Assembly: GCA_014549065.1 (NCBI GenBank)
Contig: JACDOX010000229.1
Coordinates: 62,001 to 126,000 of the forward strand
Origin: Cardinalis cardinalis
Taxonomy: Eukaryota; Chordata; Aves; Passeriformes; Cardinalidae
Reading direction: 5' to 3'
DNA: 64,000 bases
Below, piece after piece: positions 47,601-59,600 of the stretch. The translations under genes and the position numbers were made by a program. Below the pieces are notes generated by a model. It saw only the letters and a program-made list of their open reading frames with translations. It was not told where the DNA came from and did no database searches. The first letter of the stretch is position 1. Every line of letters starts with the position of its first letter.

Positions 47601-50600
47601 TTTCCATCTAAAAGGGCCTGTGAGTCAGAAGGGCTAATTTGCACTTCTATGACACCTATTTTAGCAGTCAGTGCATTTCTTGAAGGCTGTAGACTAGTAA
47701 AGAAGAAAGCTCCTTGAGGAAAAAGGATCTTCAGTGTATTCTGAGATTTAAACATGTCACTCTGTAAGCTCCAGTAAGAGCCCATTTGGCAATGATTTCT
47801 GCCTCTGATAAAATATTCCTGCGTTTCTCTTGCTAGACAACCAATTTTGTATTTTCCAGAAGTCAGGACTTTGTTCATTAGCATCTTGGTATCTGTGCTT
47901 TTGCGGGAGAAGTGGTGCAGGTTTCTTTTGTGCATCTTTGCCGAGGCGCTGATGTTNACTGTTTGACCATTAACCAAATGGCTTTACAGTCTGCTGTTGG
48001 TAGTGCATTTGCAACTTTCCTCTCACACCTTTTGTTAAATATTTCACACATACAAGTGGCAAATATTGAAATTGAACATGCACATTTTTCCATGCATAAT
48101 GTGAAATAAAATAGTATGTAATGTTAAAAACGAATATGTATGCATATGTAAATATGATAAGATGGTATATAATGTTAAAGCAAGACTGTTGTTAAAAATG
48201 TGCTTTTTAAAGTACATATTGTGGGGTTTCATGGTCTCTGACATTCAATGCTTGCCTCTCATTATCTCAGTACAATGATCTCAGTGAAGTTTCTTTTATA
48301 AGCCTAAATTTTGCATATTAATATGCATTTCTTGGCTTTGACTTTTGCATCTCAATAGAAGTCTGAAATATATTCAGCANAAGTAATGGAATGAATGTCT
48401 TAAAGTTGTGATAGTCGTGTAACCTCATGATGACTTAACTTTTAGAGAATACACTGTATTATCAATACAGAGGTCACAGTTTTACTCAGGTGACAAGGCT
48501 TTTACTTTTTGTTCTTCTTTTGTAGTAAGAAATTTGATAGACCATGGCATGTAGAAGCAGGGTGGCACCTTTCCCTCTGTATGAGCCCAAGGAATGATGT
48601 TTGTATTGCTGTAGGACTCCAGAAGGGTCTCTGCTGCTGAGGAGAGTCACTTAGATGTTATGATTTTGTTCTGCTATGTAAATAGGTTTATGTGTTTATT
48701 ATGGAGCCTGACTCTCTTAGTTTTAAAACAAATATGAGGTACAAGACCTCATATTTTTTTCAGAAGACTTCAAATTCCAAATGTAACTATGCATACTGAC
48801 TCCTGAAATGGGGAGAAAAATTAAGTTCCAGCAAGTAGGAAAGAAAAAAAAAAGCTGGGCAGATTTTCTTCGGTGTGACTGAGGATATCCAGGGTGGGTA
48901 GTTAAGTGTGTTGGTGCTGTTAGAACACTCCTGTCAAAGCAAACCTTAACGCAGCTCCCCTCTCCCTGGGCCGGGTTGAGTCATGCAGGCCGGAAGAGAT
49001 TGGCCTTTGTTTGGGGCAGCAGCTCAGCCCTGCAGCTGCTGCAGGGGCTGTCAGGCTGGGACCTGGGTAACAGCACTCTGACATGGCCTGGGACACTGCC
49101 TGTGTGCTCTCTGACATGGCCTGGGACACTGCCTGTGTGCTCTCTGACATGGGATGGGACACTGCCTGTGTGCCCTCTGACATAGGATGGGACACTGCCT
49201 GTGTGCTCTGTGACATGGGATGGGACACTGCCTGTGTGCTCTCTGACATGGCCTGGGACACTGCCTGTGTGCCCTCTGACATGGGATGGGACACTGCCTG
49301 TGTGCCCTCTGACATAGGATGGGACACTGCCTGTGTGCTCTCTGACATGGCCTGGGACACTGCCTGTGTGCTCTCTGACATGGGATGGGACACTGCCTGT
49401 GTGCTCTCTGACATAGGATGGGACACTGCCTGTGTGTTCTCTGACATGGCCTGGGACACTGCCTGTGTGCCCTCTGACATGTGATGGGACACTGCCTGTG
49501 TGCCCTCTGACATGGGATGGGACACTGCCTGTGTGCCCTCTGACATGGGATGGGACACTGCCTGTGTGCCCTCTGACATGGGATGGGACACTGCCTGTGT
49601 GCTCTGACATGTGATGGGACACTGCCTGTGTGCCCTCTGACATGGGATGGGACACTGTCTGTGTGTTCTGACATGGCCTGGGACACTGTCTGTGTGCTCT
49701 CTGACATGGGATGGGACACTGCCTGTGTGCTCTCTGACAGGGAACAGGACCTTTCTGCTGCCTTTGTATGAGGTGTGAGGCTGTGGGATGTCANTGACAT
49801 GGCCTGGGACACTGCCTGTGTGCTCTCTGACATGGCCTGGGACACTGCCTGTGTGCTCTCTGACATGGGATGGGACACTGCCTGTGTGCTCTCTGACATG
49901 GCCTGGGACACTGCCTGTGTGCCCTCTGCCATGGGATGGGACACTGCCTGTGTGCTCTCTGCCATGGCCTGGGACACTGCCTGTGTGCTCTCTGACATAG
50001 GATGGGACACTGCCTGTGTGCTCTCTGACATGGGATGGGACACTGTCTGTGTGCCCTCTGCCATGGGATGGGACACTGCCTGTGTGCCCTCTGCCATGGG
50101 ATGGGACACTGCCTGTGTGCCCTCTGACATAGGATGGGACACTGTCTGTGTGCCCTCTGACATAGGATGGGACACTGTCTGTGTGCCCTCTGCCATGGGA
50201 TGGGACACTGTCTGTGTGCCCTCTGACATAGGATGGGACACTGCCTGTGTGCTCTCTGATATGGCCTGGGACACTGTCTGTGTGCTCTGACATGGGATGG
50301 GACACTGCCTGTGTGCTCTCTGACAGGGAACAGGACCTTTCTGCTGCCTTTGTATGAGGTGTGAGGCTGTGGGATGTCAGGTCCTTTAAGCTGGGTCAGG
50401 GACACGGTGACCCACTGTAAGGTAATAAATACAGCATGAATCCAGAAAGGCTGAGGACGTAGCTTAGACCAACTGTGCCTTCTGTTCTTACTAGGTAGTG
50501 TGGTTAAAGGCAGAAGGACACCTTTGGTGTAAATGCAATACTATTCTCAAAAGTAGTATTTCAGTTTTTTACCAAAATCGTTGGTGTTGCTTCTCCTTCT

Positions 50601-53600
50601 TCTCTTTCTCCATCCCTCCACATACAACAATTTAATTTATCCTNACCACAGCAAGTCTAGCTGACAAGGAACAACTGGATTATTTGCAATAACTTTAAAG
50701 TAGAGATTTGTTCACTGCTGTCCCTAGAGGCCTAAAATGCTGTTTCTCTGCCTTTTAAAATCCTATTAGTCTTACTTTCTCCATAATTATGAGGGTGATC
50801 ATATTTCTTTTCCTCTCGTTAAGTCACAAGCTCTCTGGATTTATTGGTTATTTCCAGACCAGTAATTTCTTCTGTAAAAACAAATCCTGCTACTTCTAGT
50901 TTGAGTGATTATAGCAGACAGGGTTTTGAGCTATATAAATAAAGTCAAATATTACTAAAGCTTTGCTTTCACATTCAATTTTAAGGGTGAAAAGGNGTAT
51001 CAGGACTAACTAAGGTGGATTTTGCATTTGCAGACTGACTGAAGTAAGAAGTGTTCGTCTAATGGATATTGTGATGCTTTTATTGTAGTAACACTATAAC
51101 TAAATAAATAATATAATTTTCTTTTTGTTGGTCTGTTACTAGGATCCATACTATAGATTTAATGATGTGATGTACAGATGGATCTCACTAGATAACTGGA
51201 CTTACAGCAGGACGTTCAAAACTCCTTTTGACNTCAGGTATGCAATAAAGATGTCTAAAATAGTTCTGTGCCATCTTTCATGCAGAATTGCAAGTTAATC
51301 CATCCACTCAAAATCTGCTTAATACTTTTGTATTTGATAAATTATGCAATCATGTGCAGCTGCAAAGCTACAGAACACTTCAATTGTAGCTTTTTTCTTT
51401 TTTTAAAATTGATTGTTAAAAATTACTTATGAATTGTCAGCTGAAAAAAGATAGTACTTAGGCTAATTGAAAGCTATCCTGTCTAATATCTGGTAGGTAT
51501 GTGTACCTGATGTGTTCTTGAACATGCTGACTTGAGCTACTTCAGCTGTCATCTTAATTTGACTATTTAAAGGTACAGTGTAGCTACACTGAGTCAAAAG
51601 TAGCTGAAGCAACTGCTGGTATAATAGTGATACACATTTTTACATTGTCTGTGCCCTGTGTGTTTTTATCTCTAGGTACTCTGACAGTTTTTCACATGTA
51701 TGTTTTCTTTTGTAGAAAGTGGCAGAAAGTGAATTTGGTTTTTGAGGGAGTAGATACAGTAGCACAGATCCTGCTCAACAATGTCACTCTTGGGCGAACA
51801 GACAACATGTTCAACAGATACGTAAGTAATGTGTTTGTTTCTGTTTATTTCTGCTTCTGTGCTTTCTTCAAAGCCTTTTTGTTCTGAGCACTTCCAGTGC
51901 ATTCACCTACCCATAAAAGTAGGTGCTTGGATGCNGAAAGTGTTGACTTGAGGACTGCATGTGTAATCAGGTAAATATTAGGAAGGGAAGTGTACTTACC
52001 TTTTCACTAGCAACTGGCTCATATCTAGAGGTGAATGTGCCTTCTCGTAAATGAGAGGACCAGTGCAAGAGGATCAATTCAGCTAATAATATGTCTTGCT
52101 TCTTGGGATCTGTCCCAGCTCCAAGAAAACATAAGCTTAAATCTGTTTTATTAGCTGTAAATCTGCTTACTAATTGGTATTAGAATGGTTTACATGTCAA
52201 TACTGCAATGAAAATGCACGTGCTGTAAAGCCTGTGTAAATGTTTCATGCTTTTGGTTTTTAAAGAGAGTGGTTTATTTTTAATATGGTACTTTGGGTAA
52301 CATTGTCATGCATTTTTGAGCTTTACTTATTGTCAGCATGAGAGTATTCATTATGGAATGATCTTGAGAGTGGCAAAAACATTCAGACTAATTTTATAGC
52401 TTTAAAATACAAAATTATTCTGGTATTGACATAAGAAGCAATTCTTGCTTTTATCTTAATCAAAAAACCTGAAGAGTTAAAGGAAGATTGATAGTGGAAT
52501 AACTGAATTAGAAATGAAATCTGGTATCTCTATATCTCAGCATTTACTATTCTGGCAGGTTTTATTGCAGAAGCACTGGACTGAGACATAAGACATTCTG
52601 CCACCTGGGTCTGTGTAACCTAGGACAAACCACTTAGTTTCTCTTTGACTTACTTTTNCCATCAGTGAAATCAAAAATTTCATAGAGTTTTTATGAAATT
52701 GTAATTATTTACTGTTTACAGGGTATCTAAAGGCTTGTCAGTAGCAGGCTCTGAAAGTCAGAAAAGTGGTATTATTTTGTCCATATTTCTGCAACTTCAT
52801 TTTCTATCAGATTGTAACAATTCATGAAATGGCCTTTACTGTAAAACCAGCATGTACTGCATTAAATTGAGTCCGGGGTTACTGTGACCCAGGCTTGTGC
52901 CTTGTTCACCTGCTCCACATGGCAACAACATCTGCAGGAAGGACTCTCTGAAGGCTCCGAATTGGGGAATGCTATTTGCTTTCTAATACCCTGCTCTATG
53001 CTACAGGAATAAGTGATTCTAGCTGGGCTGCTCCCAAATTAAAGAAAAATGGCCAGGACTTGGCTTTTCACAAATGTGCACTCTGAGGAATAAGGGGGTA
53101 TTAGCCATTGGAACCACATTGTCTTCATAGCACAGGATAATTCTGAAATGGAACATTTCTTCTGTTCTCCAGCCACACTGAAGGGGATTTTGTGACCTGG
53201 TGAGGAAGCCCCNAGATGCTTCATTTGGTGCTGGCACAGAATGTGTCTTATATTTGGGAGATTAGAATGCAACTCATTCCATTTNGGGGAATGAACTACA
53301 GCTTTGTAGCATTCATGGACAAGGCAGCTCAGTGCTTTGTGGTGGATGAGCTGGCAGCACAGTGTGAGCTGGAAGCACTCCTGTATGGAGCAGCTCTCTG
53401 AGTTGGAATAAGGTGTCTTTCCAAAGATGCAGATGGGTTCTGGATGANGAATGAGGGTAAAGATTCTCTTGCTGTCCTTGTCCTCCAAGTATTTCTCTAT
53501 GCAAGCAAAGTGCTGCAGCCTGCAACGGGAGCTTGATGTGAAGAAAGCAGTTTGCCCAGAAACATATTTTCTTTCAAAACCAGAGCATGCTGAGACTGTA

Positions 53601-56600
53601 TTTCAAAAGCTTTTGAATAATATATATATGGTATTGAAATCCCCATGTAATAGTGATTATAAATCTCATAGATAAATGTCAGCATTGTAATGGTTTTGTT
53701 CTGTGTTTTGTCCTAGAGCTTTGATATTAGCAGCGTGATCCAGGAGGTCAATTGCGTTGAGGTCCGTTTCTTGTCAGCTGTTTCATACGCGGCAGAGCAG
53801 AGCAGNTGTCACAAAGCACACAGCATCCCCCCGGCGTGCCCTCCACCTGTGCAGAAAGGAGAGTGCCACGTTAATTTCATCAGAAAGGTAGGGACAGAAT
53901 TTTCTGTCTCTGGCTTCAGGCTGGGAAAGAGGAATGCACCGCAGGCTGTCCTTACAGTTGTATTCTGAAACCTGCAACGTTGTTTTATAAGTAGGGCATA
54001 TTTTTCATTGCAGCTTCCTTCTCCCATCCCCCCCAGAAAACTGTACTTTTGTATGTTGACAATACAGGAGGCGCGAGAAGGCCAGGCTTCATATCTAAGT
54101 GATAAGAATGTTTAAAAGGCTGTTTTCGTCAAAGAGTCAGCAAGGAGACTTGCTGCTGAGAGGGCAGGATAGCATTGGGAAATGTGTAATCATTCCATTT
54201 TGATCCACTGGGTGGGTTTAGCAATGTATGCTGACAATAGAGTTCACTGTTGCAAATACCAGTGTTTTATAGCCAAGGCTGTAAAAATCTCATCCAAGCA
54301 GCTTTTTAAGTGTTTGCTGTTGCTCATGTGCTGTGCTATTTATACTGGGCAGCTTTGGCAGGTCCCAAGAAGTGTTACCAAACAAACAACCTAGTGTTGT
54401 CAAGTGTGACTTATATGTACATATTCAATGAAAACAACAGTGTAATATAATGAATGAAACTCAGAAACTTTGATTTAAGAAGTGGCTTCTTTGTGATAAA
54501 ACAACTCAGGGCAAACTATCATTTGAGTAGCATCTCATGTATTTCTGATAGGTTTGCAGCAGATAGAGGCAATGTNTAGATGATCTTATTTTCTAATTTT
54601 CTTTCTTGATAATTATTTTCAAACTTTCTAATAAAGTCCTTCTAGAGTCTCCTCAAAAAATGACTAGGATTCTGTATATCTGGTATTCAAACCTGGATAT
54701 AATTTGCTTTAATTTTTTTTAATGCAAACATGGACTCCATGTTGTCCTGGAAAGATCCTTTAGGATTAAGATGCTGTCTTTATTTCTGCTTGCTGCTACT
54801 TTTATTTTCTCTACATTTTAGAAAGTTTATTAGTTCTTCTGAGTCCACTGTGTTTCTCAGAAATCAGTGCAAGAAGAGGCTTGGAAGGAACAGGGCACTT
54901 ACTCAACTGTAGTCTTACTTATAGAGCAAAAGAGACCTGGAACNATTTTATGCTTCATTGAACTATACCTTTAAATTTGTTAGAAAGTACCCTAGTGCTT
55001 TTTCCTCAAATGATTTTTTTGACTGTACTTGGAAACTGCTCCAGAAATTTCCAGAAACATTTTGAATTCCAAATATTGGCAACAACAGCAGCTATGTCAC
55101 ATCTAAAAGTAAACAGACATGCTAGGGCATTGGTGTAAGCTGGTTGCTTCCCATCTGAAAGTAATGGAGAGCTAGTTACACATTTCAGGTGCAATATTAA
55201 GTGCAGTAAACTTATCTAAATCTGAGTTGGAGTTTGTGGCAGAGCACAAACCTGTCAATGCTAATGTACCCCAGTGATACAGGCATATTGTTCTTGTGAT
55301 ATACTGTTTCTGATAGCAGTCTCTGTGGTGTTTTTAGTGAAACCTGCCAATCTGTCAGTGATTTTTTTGTTTATTTTTTATAATGGGAAAATTATTTCCA
55401 ATTGGACATGTTTTCTAAGAATATGTTATCCCTGGTTTTCTGTTTGAAATAGGTGCAGTGTTTGCTTCCTGGAAGGTTCTTTGTCAGTTTGATAGACAGG
55501 GAGGCTGACTGGCAACGCAAGGGATAGGCCAGGCTTGTGCAATGTGGTTTGCCCAAATTAGTATGCCTTGGCTGTAAGTTATTAGTCTCTAAATTTAGAA
55601 CTGTGTGTCACTGTACAAGACTTTAGGAAATCTATTGTATTTGCTTTGGGGGCTGGGGCTGTGTGAAACTTGGAGGGCAGCTGAATAGATGTTGTCAAGG
55701 GATTTGTTAAGTAGAGGTCTGAACAGGTTTGAAAACAGCTAAATGGAAATTAGTGTACGTACTTCTCTGCCTGACCAGCATTTTATAATTCTGACAGTTA
55801 TTCTGATGTTAGTACCAGAACTAAGCTACTTCTCAACCATGTTTTTGTTCCCTTTGTTTTTGTATAAGAGAACTATAAAAAGGGGAGAAACAGTGAACAT
55901 GACTGAACTACACAAATACTCCAGACATATCCATTTCTTTCCTTGTATTACTCTGTGGTGTTAAAACTAAAAATAGGAGATAAACTATTTCATGTATGGT
56001 TTTTAATTTGATACTTTTCTTCTAGAATACTGTAACATTTCTAATTGTTGGTTTTCTGCTTAGTTAGTCTTTTAGGTATGCAATTAAATACAGACATTAC
56101 AAACCAAGATAATTCACAGCTGAATTGAGAGTAATCTCCTGGATTGTTTTTTTGATCTTTACTGTTTGGGGTTTTGTTGGTGTTTTTTTAGTGGTATGCT
56201 AGTGGTGTGCAACCTTATATTTTTAGTGTTGTTTTGCTCTTCTGGTAATAAAAAATTTCTCCATACTTGGACATCTAATACAAAATTTAATTTTTTGTAT
56301 AATACAGGTAGTAGCAGCAAAGTTCTGGTTGTGAAGTAAGAAAAAAATACTGTAGGGTCTTCTGGATTTATAGAAACCAGAAAAATTCTTTCAGTGCATG
56401 TCAATATTTTATTCCCAGATAGCAAATGTCTTTTATTTTTGGCACGGCATCAATGTCTATGTGAACAACAGGCATTTGTAACATAATCATTCTGTTTTCC
56501 AGGAGCAATGTTCATTTAGTTGGGATTGGGGCCCTTCTTTTCCCACTCAAGGAATCTGGAAAGATGTTAGGATTGAGGCCTATAACCATTATCACCTGAT

Positions 56601-59600
56601 TTATTTTTCTATAACTCCTCTCTTTGGTAAGTCTCTTATTTCGTCTTGTTATTGGTTTCACCTTTAGAATACAAACCATTTTATTGGTAAGCCAAATTAA
56701 CTGTCAGGTAGGAAATGTTCTATGGGTTTTTTATGACTTTATGTGTAGTTCTTTCCAGAACACACCTTTATTAGATATTGAAACAGTAGTTCAATACAAA
56801 CAATAACTGTTAAAATTCAGATTTTTTTTTTTTTGCTTAAAATCCCCAAATAACTGCAGAAATAAATGTAGTATAATTGAGATTAGCACCTGTTCTTTGG
56901 TTTTGAAAAAATTCTTTTTTATTTGCATGNGTTTTCACCAAGACTCCCTGTAAATATGTCTCATTTTCATCTCACTTTCATTTCAAACAAAGGCAAAGCT
57001 GCTAGGGGACTTTGGTTTTGTGTTGGAAGGACAAATGCACAGTGAACAGAGTTCAAAGAGTGTTGAGTTTTCAGGACACAACATGAAGTCTGAGAGAGAA
57101 AAGCAGTTGTGCTATTCAAGCATAATTGTTAAAGCTGCAGTTGGAGAGGATAACCTCCTGCATTCTTGTACCTAACTTACCAAACCGGTTTCCTCTCTTG
57201 CAGTGGTCTCTGATTTTCCTCTCCTTTGTCCTGAAGATCTTTGCAGCTGTGCAAAAGTAGTTAATTTTCCCTTGAAACTTTCTGCAAATGGTGATATGCC
57301 TGGTTGTAGACCACCCACACACTTTTTTTCACTGCCTGTTGACCCAGTGGAGTATAGGCTAGCACGTGGGTCCTCTGCACTGGAGTGAATTTTGGCCCTT
57401 GGGAATAGATTTGTTGTGTATGAATAAAAGAGGAAGACATCGCTCCAGGGCTGCTTTTAAAGCGTCCTGAAATAGCTGCAGGTCTTAAATAGAATTGACG
57501 TGACTGGAATTTCCATGGAAAGCCCCAGCACAGNCTGTGTGCTTTCTGAAATTTAGTTACAGTAAAAATATTTTCTGGTCCCTCCCCCATTCTCACAACT
57601 CCACCTTCTGGTAGGTAAAGTCTTGCTCTCTGGGTAAGTGGAGAGAGCAAACCTCTTTCCTTCAGCAGAGAGTGGCTNGGAACCAGAGCAAGAGCTTATT
57701 AGTATTCAAACATAATTATGTTTGAAAAAGAAAGAGTAAATGAGCAACCTGAATTTAAGCTGCATATGTACTTTTATTGTTCATCAGATTTATTGTCATA
57801 GCCTTTTGACCACTGAGTCTGTGAAAGATTCATTGTTCTTGGTTTCTCTGTCTAGACCCCACAGTTCAGGCAGTTAGGAGTGGGTTGGAATTTCTATATG
57901 CTTTTGTAAGGGAGGAAGAATGCACTGTANTGTCTGGCCTTTGTAGGGTGGGTACTTTTTAACCTTTTCCACATTTCAGAAAATTGGTCTTCACTGGGTA
58001 ATGCTGGGTGTAATATAAACTTGGGAACTCAATCATTGCTCATCATTCTGTGAAAAACAGTGAAAATCACACCAGGGCTGAATGCAATTCTTTGTTTTTT
58101 GGGGTGAGCTCTCTTTCTGTTGGGAAGCAAAGAGAGCTAGACTATATAAATGNAAAGACAAAGTAAGTTATTAGTAATTTGGGTATACAAAATGTGTCTT
58201 AGTTCTAGTTCTCCTTGTTTTCTGTTTTGTTTGCTTTTGCTTATATGTTAATCTGCAATATTTGAAGTATAGGATTAGCCAGGCTGTGTTAGTAGCTAGG
58301 CAATTCAACTGCTGAAGTTAGTGGGAAATTTACACATAGATCTTGAGTACCCTTGACCCTGGCTCTCTTTATTCAGTAAAGTCTGTAAATGAGAGGATGC
58401 TCTGTGGTAACTTCAGAGAGATCTCAGGGAAGTCATTAACTTGTTTCTTTCACGACACATGGGTGGGAGAAGGGACATAAAGATACAGCCTGTCAAGTCT
58501 AGACACAGTGGGCCCAATTCATCCCCAGTGTAGCTCCATTCATTTTGTCCAATGAGTCTGGGATGAATTCAGCTCGTTTTCTGTTAATACTGTTTTTGTT
58601 TCATTGACAAAAGTGATTGTACTGGCTTGTGATTACAATCTTTCCCAAAGAGTACCATGTTCATATGAGTGCTGACTAAAAGCAAATACAATGTCTATGG
58701 GAGTTGGTGGGAAAAAATTCCTTCCTAATGAAGTGACTGGTGTCAAGGTCTCTGACTTTTGTACAGAGCTCTGAAAAAAAGCCTGGATGGCTTTTGAATT
58801 AAAAAAGAGTTAAAAAACATAAATCATATTGCATTGTTCTCTTCCATTGGATTNAGATATCAAACACACTAAATAAGCAGATTAACCATGTAGACTGGTT
58901 CAGACACAGCCTGAAAATTGTTAAATTTAATCTTAGTTTTTGAATTTTTTCTTCAATGAAAGATCATATTAACTAATAGGTATATAAACATAATTCTTAA
59001 ATTCCCATATTTTTTCTCCCTCTTCACTTAGTAAAGAGTGCTCAGCAGTGGTGTCTTGAAGTCGAGTCTATTTTTGATGTAGTCAGCTCCAAGCCAATTG
59101 CAGGTCTTGTGACTGTGAACATTCCCAAGTTACAAACACAGCAAACGTTCAGTGTGAAGCTTCAACCTGGAGAAGGCAGCATTGTGCTGCTTGTAAACAT
59201 CAACAAGGTAAAGAGGTGTGTGTGGAGAGCTAGTTCAGCTGCAAAATGTTTCCCCTGGTTTCCAGTGTGACTTTCTGCCTCCATGCCAGTTTTAGGCCTC
59301 CTTCCCATTCCTTACTGTCTTCCTGACTTTTAACAACAGTTCTGTATCCCTTACAGGGTAGGAGAACAGNTCTTTTCCTTTCTAAAATCTGATGTCTGTG
59401 AAGCTATGTAGCTCACTGCCAAAAGGTGATGAAGCCTTAAAAAAAGGTCACATAATCACTGGCCACTGTTAAATGACCTTTTTAAAGTTATTTAGGTAAA
59501 TAACCTTTGGTACCCCATGTCACTTCAGTTCACTGGCAGCAGGTATCTCACATGCTACTGTTTACTGGACTGATTGGGACCAGAATATACTNCAATACAT

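Noticed and set aside
47573..48093. Overlapping 134- and 71-codon minus-strand frames
   Set aside because: Suggestive of a frameshifted coding copy at first sight, but the residues match no family I know and the length fits chance in DNA of this composition.
48920..50305. 461-codon minus-strand frame (and 407-, 224- and 171-codon frames on both strands) with 11-residue repeats
   Set aside because: These are translations of the 33-bp minisatellite. The period is a multiple of three, so any stop-free unit gives a long frame. Several overlapping frames are equally open and no splice or promoter signals support a gene.
53039..53488. 149-codon minus-strand frame in MANBA intron 3
   Set aside because: Contains ambiguous bases, no recognisable motif, and no supporting signals.
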